Of a stretch of 64,000 nucleotides of DNA, positions 7,833-17,627 are shown piece by piece; the stretch's first letter is position 1; every line of letters starts with the position of its first letter. Source of the stretch: Luteimonas marina (lineage in GTDB: Bacteria > Pseudomonadota > Gammaproteobacteria > Xanthomonadales > Xanthomonadaceae); assembly GCF_007859325.1 (NCBI RefSeq), contig NZ_VOHK01000001.1, positions 846,083 through 910,082 on the forward strand, written 5' to 3'. Below the pieces are notes generated by a model, which saw nothing but the letters and a program-made list of their open reading frames with translations, searched no databases and was not told the origin of the DNA. The translations under genes were made by a program, and so were the position numbers.

Positions 7833-10190
7833 CTAGGGCAACACCCGGAACTCCACCGACGCCCAGGCGCCGCTGTCGGCCAGTGCGGTCAGGCGATGCG
7901 CGCCGACAGTATCGAACGTGTACTGGAAGACGTTCGCCCCGCGCGTCTCGGCGATCCAGCGCCCGTCCAGCAGCCACTGCACGGGCATGTCGGAACCGAT
8001 CGCGCGCAGCGACAGGCGGATCCCGCGCTCGCTGCCGGGCGGGCGGGCCAGCGTCGCGCCGTCGTTGAGGCCCTCGATGCGCAGTTCGCCGACCGCGTCG
8101 CGCCCGTCGTCGTCGCAGTCCGGCGACAGCGGCGGCAGGCGTGAAGCGCGGCGCGTCGAGGCCGGAAGCCAGGGCGATGCCAGCGCCGGCCAGCGCGCGA
8201 TTTCGGTCGCCCTGGGCACGTGCGGGCGGCGGCAATCGGCGGACAGGCGCAGGCCGGTCGTCGCGTCGACGTCGAAACGCGCCAGGCCCGCGCTCCACAG
8301 CCGCGCATCGCGCTCGGCGAAGGTCGGCGGGATCGCGCCGTCGAGCACCCAGGCATCGAAGCGACGCTGGCACAGGGTCGGCGGCTGCGCCTCGGCGGCG
8401 GTGCCGAGCGGCCAGCAGACCGCATGTTCGGCAACGCTGCCCGGCGGTGGCGGGCGCACGCCGTCGCCGCGCGCGCGCGGCAGGCTGTCGACCACCTCGA
8501 ACAGCAGCGGCAGCGCGGTGATCGCGCCGTACTGGCCGGGCAGCGGCGTGCCGTCGGGGCGACCGACCCACACGCCCACGGTATGGCGCCGCGTGCCGCC
8601 GATCGCCCAGGCGTCGCGATAGCCGTAGCTGGTGCCGGTCTTCCACGACACGCGCGGGCGGCGTCCGGCATCGAACATGCCTTCGCGCTCGCCCGGCCGC
8701 GGATTGGATTCGAGGATCTCGCGCACGATCCACGCCGCGCCCGGCGACAGCAGCCGTCGATCGATCACTGCGTCGTCCGGCGTGTAGCGCACGCGACCGG
8801 CGATGCCGCCGCGGTGCAGCGCCGCGTGCGCGCCGACCAGGTCTTCCAGCCGAGCGCCGGTGCCGCCGAGGATCAGCGTCAGGTTCGGCGTCGCGCCGCG
8901 CGGAAACTTCAGCGCGATGCCGGCGTTGTCCAGCCGCGCCGCGAAGCGCGCCGGGCCGACGCGATCGAGCAGGTCCACCGCCGGCACGTTGAGCGACAGC
9001 CGCAGCGCGGTCGCCGCGCCGACCGGGCCGTTGAACGCAGCGTCGAAGTTGCCCGGCCGGTAGCCGCTGAACGACTGCGGCGCATCCACCAGCAGGCTTT
9101 CGGAGTGGATCAGGCCGTCGTCGAGCGCCATCCCGTACAGGAAGGGCTTGAGCGTCGAGCCGGGCGAGCGCCAGGCGCGCACCATGTCGACGTGGCCGAG
9201 CCGCGCCTTGTCGTTGAGGTCGAGCGAACCGACGTAGGCGCGCGCCTCCATCGTCGCGTTGTCGACCACCAGCAGCGCGGCCGAGGTGCGCTCGGGCAGA
9301 CCGGAAAAATACGCCGCGACGCGCTCCTCCAGCGTGCGCTGCAGTCCGGCGTCGATGGTCGAGACGATGCGCGCCTCGCGCGGATGCGCCGAGCGCAGGC
9401 GCTGCGCGAGCAGGGCCGCCGACATCGGCGGACGCAGGCGCCGCGACACCACCGCCTCGATCTTCGCGTCGTCGACCTCCGTGCGGCTCCACGCGCCGAG
9501 CGACGCCATGCGTTCGAGCACCTTGTCGCGCGCGGCCTGCGCCGCTTCCGGATTGCGGTCCGGCCGCAGCCGGCTCGGCGCCTGCGGCAGCACCGCCAGC
9601 AGCGCGGCCTCCGCCTGCGACAGCCGCGCCGCCGGCTTGCCGAGATAGGCCCAGCTCGCGGCCTCGACGCCCTCGATGGTGCCGCCGAACGGCGCGCGCT
9701 CCAGGTACAGCGCGAGGATCTCGTCCTTCGACAGGTGCGCCTCCAGCTGCACCGCGCGCAGCATCTGCACGAACTTGCCCGGCAGCGTGCGCGTCGAGCG
9801 GCCCGGCTCGCGGTCGAGGATGCGCGCGACCTGCATCGTCAGCGTCGAACCACCGGACACGATCCCCCCATCCGAGAGCCACTGCCCCGCCGCGCGCAGC
9901 AGCGCGAACGGATTCACGCCGGGATGCCAGCGGAACCAGCGGTCCTCGTACTGCAGCAACGCCTGCAGATACAGCGGCGACACCGTCCCGCGCGTCGCCG
10001 GATGCCGCCACACGCCCTCGACATCGGCGAACGCGCGCAGCGGCGTACCGTCGTCCGCGACCACGAGGGTACTGGTGTCGCGCGCCTTCGGCAGCTTCGG
10101 TGGGAATGCGAGGTCGAGGACCAGCAGCGACAGCAGCAGTGCGACCGTTCCCCAGCGCAGCCAGGGAAGGAGTCGTCTCAGGCACGCCAT
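7833..10190 (-). CDS. pbpC: Bifunctional penicillin-binding protein 1C
   Basis: 785 residues. One cytoplasmic-membrane anchor (about residues 12-30, TVALLLSLLVLDLAF) is followed by a GT51 glycosyltransferase domain (YEDRWFRWHPGVNP with the catalytic Glu; GGSTLTMQVARIL). The transpeptidase domain has SPGSTLKPF with Ser345 in SxxK, SLNVPA as SxN, and KTGTSYGYRDAW as KTG. The C-terminal roughly 90 residues match the BiPBP_C domain of PbpC proteins. It would polymerise and cross-link peptidoglycan in the periplasm. The alpha-2-macroglobulin gene upstream on the same strand is the usual partner. E. coli PbpC is thought to act in repair rather than bulk synthesis. Confidence 0.95.
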   Translation of the reverse strand: MACLRRLLPWLRWGTVALLLSLLVLDLAFPPKLPKARDTSTLVVADDGTPLRAFADVEGVWRHPATRGTVSPLYLQALLQYEDRWFRWHPGVNPFALLRAAGQWLSDGGIVSGGSTLTMQVARILDREPGRSTRTLPGKFVQMLRAVQLEAHLSKDEILALYLERAPFGGTIEGVEAASWAYLGKPAARLSQAEAALLAVLPQAPSRLRPDRNPEAAQAARDKVLERMASLGAWSRTEVDDAKIEAVVSRRLRPPMSAALLAQRLRSAHPREARIVSTIDAGLQRTLEERVAAYFSGLPERTSAALLVVDNATMEARAYVGSLDLNDKARLGHVDMVRAWRSPGSTLKPFLYGMALDDGLIHSESLLVDAPQSFSGYRPGNFDAAFNGPVGAATALRLSLNVPAVDLLDRVGPARFAARLDNAGIALKFPRGATPNLTLILGGTGARLEDLVGAHAALHRGGIAGRVRYTPDDAVIDRRLLSPGAAWIVREILESNPRPGEREGMFDAGRRPRVSWKTGTSYGYRDAWAIGGTRRHTVGVWVGRPDGTPLPGQYGAITALPLLFEVVDSLPRARGDGVRPPPPGSVAEHAVCWPLGTAAEAQPPTLCQRRFDAWVLDGAIPPTFAERDARLWSAGLARFDVDATTGLRLSADCRRPHVPRATEIARWPALASPWLPASTRRASRLPPLSPDCDDDGRDAVGELRIEGLNDGATLARPPGSERGIRLSLRAIGSDMPVQWLLDGRWIAETRGANVFQYTFDTVGAHRLTALADSGAWASVEFRVLP

Positions 10191-10705
10191 GATCGGTCCC
10201 CTGTCCTTGTAGACATGGCGCCGGCCACCTGCGGCTCGAATGGCCCAACCTTTCCGCCCAAAGACGCTGGATCCCCGCCTTCGCGGGGATGACGGTTCGG
10301 GAGGGTCGAATGCAGCTCAGATTCTTCAGGGTCCGAGGTTATCGAGCCGCTTCCCGTGGAACAGCTACATTGCCCGGAGACCCGGAGGGCGGCGCGCATG
10401 GATGCGCGCCGTTTTTCGCCACGGCATGGATGCCGTGTCGAAAAATCCCGTCGAACTCGCCGATGGCAGGTTTGCCCTGTCGGGGAAGGCCCTTTTCTTT
10501 GGTTCGTTTCTTTTGGGCCAGCAAAAGAAATGAACCCGGCCGCCGGAGGCGGACGGAAGCTTTTGCTGTTCACGGACGAATCAAGAACAAGAGCAAAATG
10601 GATTCCAGCTTTCGCTGGAATGACGGCCGTGAGGGGTGCAGGGAAAGCCGTCACCCCGGTTCCCACCCGACTCACTACAACATCACGACGTCATACCCCG
10701 GACGA
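10191..10705. repeat. 515-base spacer of mixed repeats between pbpC and the alpha-2-macroglobulin gene
   Basis: No gene is supported here. It holds a GTCATCCCCG-variant unit (10261-10295); a near-palindrome GGCGCGCATGGATGCGCGCC (10392-10411); a hairpin at 10501-10536 whose arms are GGTTC/TTTCTTTTG and CAAAAGAAA/GAACC; and a REP unit at 10599-10626 whose stem has changed to TTCCAGC/GCTGGAA while keeping GAAA. The 10380-10540 part reads like a relic of a dispersed Xanthomonadaceae repeat. Confidence 0.65.
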
Positions 10706-13700
10706 TCACGGCTGCACCACCGTGATCATCCCCGGCACCGCCCGCCCCACCCCCCGGATATCCGGCCGATACATGTCCTCCACCAGCGGCGGCGGCACGG
10801 TATAGCTCCCCGGCGTCACCGCCCGCACCAGATAGAACACGCGCGCAGTCCGACCGGAATCAAGATCGAGCGCCGCGACATAGCGATCATCGCGGAACTC
10901 CTCGTGCTTGACGTCCGCGGCATCGGAGCGATCGCTGATTTCGATCCCGTCCACCACCACGTCCGCCCACTGCTTCGCGTCGCCCAGGTTGAAGTTCTCG
11001 ATCTCCAGCCCCGCCGGCAGCAGGTCGGTCAGCAGCGCATCCGGCATCGCCACGTCGGCGGTGATCGACAGCGCCACGATCAGCGCCTCGCCCTCCTTCA
11101 GCGGCGCCGGCGTCCACGGCTTGCCCTCGGTCGTGTACAGCTTGCGCTCGACCTTGATCCGGCTCGCATCCACCGCCGGCGCCGCGGTCGGCACGCCGGT
11201 CACGTCGATGTTCACGAACAGCGGCGGCTCGCCCACCGGATCGAAGCGCACGCCCTTGGCCAGCGTCTCGCCGTCGTAGGCGCGCCCGACCATGCGCGCG
11301 GCCGGCACCGGTTGGCCCACGCCGCCTTCGGTCAGCGTCCCTGACACCTGCTTGCCCTGCGCCGCCGCCAGCGCCTTGCCCAGCCGCGCCAGCGCGATCT
11401 GCTCCTGCGTGCTCAGGTACAGCCAGCCGCGGTTGCGGCGCACGTCGATCTCGCGGCCGATGTCGACCGCCTTCGCGTCGTAGGCCGCGCGCGCCTGCCC
11501 GCGCTCGTGGGTCAGGGCGATCATCAGCGAACCGTCGCGCAGCGGACTGCCGTAGTCCCACAGGTAGCCCGGACGATCACCCTTGAACGCGAACGCCTCC
11601 CCGACCGCCTTCTCGCCGCGCGCCTTGTCGCCCTGCAGCGACAGCGCGAGGCCGAGGTGGACCAGCGGCAGCGCGGTCAGCGTGTTCTTGCGCTCGTTGT
11701 CGTACAGCGCGCGCAGCGTGCCCAGCGGCGCGCGGTTGACGCGGGCGAGCACGTAGCCGGCGTGCGCCTGGTAGGCGAAGCGCAGGTGCGAGCGGTGGTC
11801 GCGACCGTAGAACTGGTTGCCGCCGGCCAGCAGGTCCTCGTTGAGCCGCTCCAGCGCCTTCTGCAGCACCGCCTCGGGCACGTTGAAGCCGCCGTCGCGC
11901 GCGTCGAGCAGGAACTCGACGATGTACGGCGTCAGCCCCGGATTGACGTAGCCGTCGTTGCCCCACATCGAGAAGTGGCCGGAGCCGATCTGCATCGAGG
12001 CCAGCCGGCCGAACGCGCCTTCGACGTACTGCCGGCGCTTGCTCGCATCGACGTCCTTGATGCCGAGCATCTTCGCGGTTGCCTCGTCCAGCTGCAGCGC
12101 GGCGTAGCCCTTGCTCGTGGTCTGCTCGGCGCAGCCGTAGGGATAGTTCAGCGCGCCGCGGATCGCGCTGGCGAACGGGATCGGCGGCAGCGCGCTGACC
12201 GTGAACTGCGCCACCACCGAGCCCGGCATCAGCCCGCTGGCCAGCGATCCGTCCAGCGTCACCGGCGCCGGCGATTGCAGCACCTGCGTGCGCGAGCGCA
12301 GCACCGCCGGCCACGCCGCCCGCACCGGCAGGTCGTAGCTGCGGTCGACCTTGAAGCCGTTGCCGTCCACGCGCACGCGCACCTTGGCCACCGTGTAGCC
12401 CGGATTCGCCGCCAGCGGGAAGCTGAGCGTGGACTTGCCGTCGACCGCCAGGCTCGCCTTGCGCGCGCCCTCGCCGACCGTCACCGGGCCGATGCCGTCC
12501 ACGCGCACGTCGAACTCGCCGGCCTTGCCGGTGAAGTTGGTGAGGTCGAGCGTGACCGTGCTGCGATCGCCCGGCGCCATCACCCGCGGCATGCTCGCCT
12601 CGGCCACGATCGGCGCGCGCGAGATGGTCTCGACCGCGCGGCTGCCGTAGCCGTCGGCCGAGTACACCAGCGCCGACACCCGCAGCGTGCCGTTGGAGTC
12701 CGGCACCTGCAGCGTCACCTTCGCATTGCCCTGCGCGTCGAGCTTCACGGGGCCTGCGAACAGGTCGACCGTCTGCACCCGCGCGGTCGGCCGCCGCGCC
12801 TGCGGCAGCGCCGCCAGCGCCATGTCGCCGCCGAAGCGCAGGCGCGCGGTGCCGCCCTCATGGCTCTCGATCACGCGGCCGTACACGTCGTACGCATCCA
12901 CGCCGAGCCGCCGCTGCGCGAAGAAATGCTTGAGCGCGTCCGGCACCGGATAGCGGGTGATGTTGAGGATGCCGACGTCGACCGCCGACACCGTCGCATA
13001 CGCCTCCTTGCCGGCCAGCTGCGGCGCGCTCAGCACCACCTGCATCGGCCCTTCCGGCCTGATCTGCTCCGGCGCCTTGAGACCGACCGCGATGCGCCGG
13101 TCGCGCCGGTCCATCGGCACGTGCGCCACGCCCACCGCGCGCGCCGGCGTGACCTTGCTTGCGGCGCTGCCGCCGCGGAACACCAGCGCGGTGACGTAGA
13201 CGTCGTGGCGCTCCCAGTCCTGCGTCACCGGGATCTCGAAGCTGCTGCCGGCCCGGGCCTCGATCTCCTGCACGTACAGCATGCGGTCGCTCTCGACCAT
13301 CAGCAGGCCCTTGCCCGGGTGCGGCGGCGTGACCGTCACCTTGAGCTTGTCGCCGGCCCTGTACGCGGTCTTGTCGAGCGCGAGCTTGACCTTGTCCGGG
13401 CGCGCATCGAGCCCGCGGTTGTCGTCGCCCCAGCTCCAGCCGGCACGGAAGGGATAGCGCGTGACCAGCTTCGTCTCCGGATCGAGCACGTCGACGCGGT
13501 ATTCGCCCCACTCCACCGGGAAGTTCAGCCGCGCCGCGGTCTCGCCGACGTCGACCGTGCGCGTCTCGATGTTCTCGAAGCGGCTGGAGTACTCGTAGTC
13601 CCAGCCGCTGTCCTCGTCGTAGCGCCAGTGGTAGTCGCGATGCTCGCGCACCAGCGTCACCTGCAGGCCCTTGGCCGGGCGCGGCCTGCCGTCGCTGCCG

Positions 13701-15640
13701 ACGCGCAGCAGCTCGAAGCCGGGACTGGCGTTGGCGTCGGCGCCGTCCTTGTCGTCGAACTGCGGGCGCACGCCGACCAGCGCGTCGGCCGGCCACAGCA
13801 CGCGCTTGAGCGTGCGGTTGACGCTGCGGCCGCCGGTCTCGTACAGGCTGCCCGACACCACCGCCGCCACCGGCGTGGTCGGCTTCACCTCCTCGGGCAG
13901 CGCGATGTCCTGCTGCAGCCGGCCCTGCGCGTCGAGCGTCGCGTCGACGACGTCCTTCGCCTCCTTCGGCAGTTGCATGGTGGGATCGCCGAAGAACCAG
14001 CCCGGCAGGTTTTCCAGCGGATGCTGCTCGACCGCCACCGCGAGCCTGGCGGTGAAGCGGTTGCCGGCCGCAGGCGCGCCGTAGAGATAGGCACCGATCG
14101 CCTGCAGCTTCAGCGGCTGGCCGGGCCTGAGCACGGCGTCGGCGGATTCGAGGTCGAGCTTCATGCGCTCGGGCAGGAACTCCTCGATCCGCAGGGTCAT
14201 GCCCTGCACCGCCTCCTTGCTCGACGGATCGGTGCGGAACTCGACCTGCCAGCGGCCGGTGGGCGCGTCCACCGGCACTTCCTTCTCGAAGCGGAAATGG
14301 CCGAGCGCGCCCAGCTGCAGCCGGCTTTCGAAGAAGGTCTTGCCGTCGGGCTGCTTCAGGCGCACGAACAGCGGCTGCGCCTTGCCGTCCTTCGCCGCCA
14401 CCGGCCTGCCGTCGTTGTCGCGCAGCAGCGCCGACACCCGCACCGTTTCGCCGGGCCGGTAGAGGTCGCGCCCGGACCAGGCGAACACGTCGAACCAGGC
14501 GTTCTCGCGCCCGGACACCGCGAACTCGGACAGGTCCAGCGCCGGCTGGTTGAACGGCAGCATCGACACGTCGTTGCCGCGGCTGGCCACCAGCACGTGC
14601 GCGGCGTCGATCCTGTAGTCGACCAGCGCGTTGCCGTTGCTGTCGGTATTCGCCTTGTAGATCGTCTCGCCGCGCGAATCGAGCACGCGCAGCTCGGCGC
14701 TGCCGATCGCGCTGCCGTCGCGCAGCGAGGCGGTGTGCACGAACAGCTTGTCCTTGTACGCACGCGCATGCAGGCCGATGTCGCTGACGGTGAAGAACGC
14801 GGTCTCGAACCGGTCCTGGAACGAGCCGGCCTGCTTCATCACCGCGAAGTACAGGCCCGGCTGCTGCAGTTCGGCGATATCCTGCAGCGGCAGGTAGGTC
14901 AGCACGCGCTCGTTGCGCTTGCCGCCGAGCACGAAGCGGTTGACGTAGACCGGCTCGGCCAGCTGCGACATCGGCACCTTGTTGCCCCAGCGGCTGTCCA
15001 GTTCCCAGCTGCCGCGGCGGCCGCCGCGCTGGTACTCGGCGAAGAACTTCGGCAGCGAGGACTCCTTCACCCGCAGGAACTCGACATCCACTTCCCCGAC
15101 GTTGACCGACACCACCGGCAGGCCGCGCGATTCCTTCGCCGGCAGCACGCTGCCCTGCGAGGCGAAGCCGACCACCGGGTCGAGCTCGCCGGTATAGATC
15201 TTCTCCTCCAGGTCGCGGCCGAGCTTGCTGCCGTCGGCCGCAGTCAGCTCGCCGGAAATGCGCAGCGTGTAGTTCTGGCCCGGCTGGACGAAGGGAAAGC
15301 GCAGCACCTTGCCGTCGTCCGACAGCGTCCAGCTGCTGGTCTCGGCCATCTTCTCGGCGAAGCTCAGCAGCTTGTCGAAGTCCTGGGTGCCCACCAGCGG
15401 CTGCGAGAACTCCAGCGCGACCGCCAGCGAGTCCTCGCCCTGATCGGGCCAGGCGCGGACGAGGCCGAAGCCCTCGATCGCGTCGCGCTCGGCCTGGATG
15501 GCCTCGCCGCTGACCGTCGGCAGCTGGCCGCTCTCGTTGCGCTTGCAGCCGGCGATGGCGAGCAGCAGCGTCGCCAGCAGCAGCGCACCCCACGCCCATG
15601 AACGGAATCCCTGTCCGGCCCCACCCGTCGCGTGCTGCAT
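10706..15640 (-). CDS. yfhM: Bacterial alpha-2-macroglobulin lipoprotein, thioester type (YfhM-like)
   Basis: 1644 residues. It starts with a lipoprotein signal (LLLATLLLAIAGCKRNE, lipobox Cys at about residue 31), giving a periplasmic lipid anchor. The MG domains fill the N-terminal two-thirds. The thioester motif CAEQ is intact at Cys1170-Gln1173 (YPYGCAEQTTSK), so it should trap proteases covalently. The C terminus carries the complement-like domain ending near YRPDIRG. The start at 15640 is supported by GGAGGGG a few bases upstream. Pairing with pbpC is the known arrangement: the A2M is thought to guard the periplasm when the wall is breached and PbpC repairs it. Here a repeat-filled 515-base gap separates the two. 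Confidence 0.95.
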   Translation of the reverse strand: MQHATGGAGQGFRSWAWGALLLATLLLAIAGCKRNESGQLPTVSGEAIQAERDAIEGFGLVRAWPDQGEDSLAVALEFSQPLVGTQDFDKLLSFAEKMAETSSWTLSDDGKVLRFPFVQPGQNYTLRISGELTAADGSKLGRDLEEKIYTGELDPVVGFASQGSVLPAKESRGLPVVSVNVGEVDVEFLRVKESSLPKFFAEYQRGGRRGSWELDSRWGNKVPMSQLAEPVYVNRFVLGGKRNERVLTYLPLQDIAELQQPGLYFAVMKQAGSFQDRFETAFFTVSDIGLHARAYKDKLFVHTASLRDGSAIGSAELRVLDSRGETIYKANTDSNGNALVDYRIDAAHVLVASRGNDVSMLPFNQPALDLSEFAVSGRENAWFDVFAWSGRDLYRPGETVRVSALLRDNDGRPVAAKDGKAQPLFVRLKQPDGKTFFESRLQLGALGHFRFEKEVPVDAPTGRWQVEFRTDPSSKEAVQGMTLRIEEFLPERMKLDLESADAVLRPGQPLKLQAIGAYLYGAPAAGNRFTARLAVAVEQHPLENLPGWFFGDPTMQLPKEAKDVVDATLDAQGRLQQDIALPEEVKPTTPVAAVVSGSLYETGGRSVNRTLKRVLWPADALVGVRPQFDDKDGADANASPGFELLRVGSDGRPRPAKGLQVTLVREHRDYHWRYDEDSGWDYEYSSRFENIETRTVDVGETAARLNFPVEWGEYRVDVLDPETKLVTRYPFRAGWSWGDDNRGLDARPDKVKLALDKTAYRAGDKLKVTVTPPHPGKGLLMVESDRMLYVQEIEARAGSSFEIPVTQDWERHDVYVTALVFRGGSAASKVTPARAVGVAHVPMDRRDRRIAVGLKAPEQIRPEGPMQVVLSAPQLAGKEAYATVSAVDVGILNITRYPVPDALKHFFAQRRLGVDAYDVYGRVIESHEGGTARLRFGGDMALAALPQARRPTARVQTVDLFAGPVKLDAQGNAKVTLQVPDSNGTLRVSALVYSADGYGSRAVETISRAPIVAEASMPRVMAPGDRSTVTLDLTNFTGKAGEFDVRVDGIGPVTVGEGARKASLAVDGKSTLSFPLAANPGYTVAKVRVRVDGNGFKVDRSYDLPVRAAWPAVLRSRTQVLQSPAPVTLDGSLASGLMPGSVVAQFTVSALPPIPFASAIRGALNYPYGCAEQTTSKGYAALQLDEATAKMLGIKDVDASKRRQYVEGAFGRLASMQIGSGHFSMWGNDGYVNPGLTPYIVEFLLDARDGGFNVPEAVLQKALERLNEDLLAGGNQFYGRDHRSHLRFAYQAHAGYVLARVNRAPLGTLRALYDNERKNTLTALPLVHLGLALSLQGDKARGEKAVGEAFAFKGDRPGYLWDYGSPLRDGSLMIALTHERGQARAAYDAKAVDIGREIDVRRNRGWLYLSTQEQIALARLGKALAAAQGKQVSGTLTEGGVGQPVPAARMVGRAYDGETLAKGVRFDPVGEPPLFVNIDVTGVPTAAPAVDASRIKVERKLYTTEGKPWTPAPLKEGEALIVALSITADVAMPDALLTDLLPAGLEIENFNLGDAKQWADVVVDGIEISDRSDAADVKHEEFRDDRYVAALDLDSGRTARVFYLVRAVTPGSYTVPPPLVEDMYRPDIRGVGRAVPGMITVVQP

Positions 15641-15868
15641 ATCCCCTCCTTTGTTGCCTGCAAGTATAGAGAGCAGCCGGGCGAGCGCGACCGCCCTCGC
15701 CCCTTGAAGGCGGCAAACGACGGCGAACCGGATCGAAGGTGGGCCTAGGGTCCGCACGGGGTACCCGACGCGCGATCTCATGGGGACAATCGGCATAGCG
15801 GTAGGCGCGGCCACCGGAATCCACGCTCGCGCCTGCTGCGGTTCCCCGCAGCGATCAAGGACACGCCC

Positions 15869-16912
15869 GTGAGCACCAGCATGGAGACCCAACTGCGTAC
15901 GGACTACACATCGCAGGTACCGCAGGACGTCGGCAGCTGCAGCCCGGGTTCCGACACCCATACCGTCGAAGACGGCGAGATCTCGAGCCTCCAGTTCCGC
16001 GGCGACGACGCCACGATCGACATGGGCGACAAGGGGCCCGGCTGGGCGGACACGGCGCTGGGCGGCGCGATGGAAGGCAATGTCCTCCATCTGAACCGCA
16101 TCACGCCGGAAATGCTCAAGGAGCTCTCTCCGAGCAACCTGAACGCGTTCATGGACACATGGATGGCCGGGCGCAGCTTCGACGTGTCCGTGAACGGCCG
16201 GAGCACCGAACTCAACGGCGCCACCGCGATCGCCGCCATGGCCTGGGCGAGCGGCGACTCCGTGGCCTTCGCCAAGGCCTTCGCGGCTGCGCCCGAACAC
16301 GTGCTCGAATACCTGACCGGCAATGGCGCACGGGTGCTGACCGCCGAGAACATGGCGCTGATCATGCGCGAGATGGGCGCGAGCGCCGACTACTGGAACG
16401 GCAAGCAGGCCGGCTACGAGACCGGCGAACTCGATGCCCTCGGCAGCCTGGTGCAGATCTACCTCGAGAAGAACGCCGGCGATGATCCGCAGGCGGTGGT
16501 CGACGCGGTCGAACAGCTCATCAGCGAGGTGTCGTGCTCGATGGAGTTCACGCCCGAGAATGCCGGCGCGTTCAACGGCGTGCTGATCTCGGGCATGCTC
16601 AAGCACTTCGACGCGATCAATGCGTCCGACGCCACCCGCAATTCGATCGTCAACGGACTCGCCGGGTTCACCGGGACGATCGCCGCCGGCTTCGGCCCCT
16701 GGGGCGTCGCGGCGGCGGCCGGCATTTCCGCACTGAACAGCATCTACCAGGGCGCCAACCCGCCGCGCGACTTCGAGGAAGTCGCCAACCGCGTGCAGGC
16801 CGAGATCCAGCTGCAGTGGCTGCAGCACCCGCCCGAGGGCTGGTCGAGCACGGACGTTGGCACCGCGATCGACTGGACCAACACCACGATCCTCGCCAAT
16901 GGCCAGCGCTGA
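15869..16912 (+). CDS. Unknown protein with a glycine-rich hydrophobic segment
   Basis: 347 residues, not recognised. There is no signal peptide. The N-terminal 60 residues are polar and acidic; the middle (about 75-250) looks alpha-helical. Residues about 260-292 form a Gly/Ala-rich hydrophobic stretch (GLAGFTGTIAAGFGPWGVAA), long enough for a membrane hairpin. GTG at 15869 is taken as start because AAGGA lies 7 bases upstream; ATG at 15881 is the alternative. Its end overlaps the next gene by 14 bases, so the two are translationally linked. The hydrophobic segment in an otherwise soluble protein is seen in some pore-forming effectors, but nothing here proves such a role. Confidence 0.75.
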   Translation: MSTSMETQLRTDYTSQVPQDVGSCSPGSDTHTVEDGEISSLQFRGDDATIDMGDKGPGWADTALGGAMEGNVLHLNRITPEMLKELSPSNLNAFMDTWMAGRSFDVSVNGRSTELNGATAIAAMAWASGDSVAFAKAFAAAPEHVLEYLTGNGARVLTAENMALIMREMGASADYWNGKQAGYETGELDALGSLVQIYLEKNAGDDPQAVVDAVEQLISEVSCSMEFTPENAGAFNGVLISGMLKHFDAINASDATRNSIVNGLAGFTGTIAAGFGPWGVAAAAGISALNSIYQGANPPRDFEEVANRVQAEIQLQWLQHPPEGWSSTDVGTAIDWTNTTILANGQR

Positions 16913-17561
16913 GTCCCCGCGCGAGGCACCGGCGACGGGCGGCGACGGCGAAGCCATGCTGTCGGTGCTGGAAGCGCTGCGCCGCGACGCCAGCCGGGCG
17001 CCGGGGCACGGGCGTCGCGCCGTCGACGCCCCGGATCCGGCCCTGTGGAGCGCATTCGGTTCCGCGGCCACGGACCAGCAGCGCATCAACCTGTCGCTGC
17101 GCCTGCCCGGCGAAACCCGCGACCGCTTCTTCAACGCCGGCCACGTCCTCGCCGCCAGCCAGCCGCGCGATGCCGCCGGCGACGCCATGCCGCCGGAGAT
17201 CGTCCGCCGGCTGTCGCCGCTCGCGCGGGCGTTCCTCGAATCCGCCGAGTCGCTCGTGCGCCGGCATCGCACGCGCCTGTACCTCGGCCCGGGATCCGCA
17301 CCGGCGGCGTCGCGCGAGAACCACGTGGTGCTGGACTGGAAGCGGACCTCGGGCCATGCCGGACCTGCCGCCGAGACGATCACGATCGACGACTTCTTGT
17401 CCGGCCGATGGAATGGCCTGCGCTTGGCGGGCGATCCCCGCTACACGCTGGCGGCCCAGTCGACGATGGCAGCCTGCGCGAACCTCCGCGCCCTGGTCGA
17501 GACGCTGCGGCCCCGATGCGAGCGGCTCGCGATCTCGATCCGCACCTTCGATCCGGCGTGA
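16899..17561 (+). CDS. Unknown protein coupled to the preceding gene
   Basis: 220 residues, not recognised; no signal peptide or membrane segment. The first 40 residues are low-complexity and charged. The rest has amphipathic helices (PPEIVRRLSPLARAFLESAESLVRRHRTRLYLG) and a C-terminal part with ITIDDFLSGRWNGLRLAGDPRY. The ATG at 16899 lies inside the last codons of the upstream gene, in another frame, which supports joint expression and perhaps a complex. It could be an accessory or neutralising partner of the upstream protein; this is a guess from gene order only. Confidence 0.7.
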   Translation: MASAESPREAPATGGDGEAMLSVLEALRRDASRAPGHGRRAVDAPDPALWSAFGSAATDQQRINLSLRLPGETRDRFFNAGHVLAASQPRDAAGDAMPPEIVRRLSPLARAFLESAESLVRRHRTRLYLGPGSAPAASRENHVVLDWKRTSGHAGPAAETITIDDFLSGRWNGLRLAGDPRYTLAAQSTMAACANLRALVETLRPRCERLAISIRTFDPA

Positions 17562-17627
17562 GATCCCGCGCGCGGCGCATGCGGTCCCGCCCACGGCCCT
17601 TCACGCCGATTCCGGCACAATCGCGCC

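Noticed and set aside
11507..15601. A 1364-codon plus-strand open frame opposite the alpha-2-macroglobulin gene
   Set aside because: Arg/Gln/His-rich, low-complexity translation without domains; it is the frame that stays open opposite a high-GC gene with strong third-position bias.
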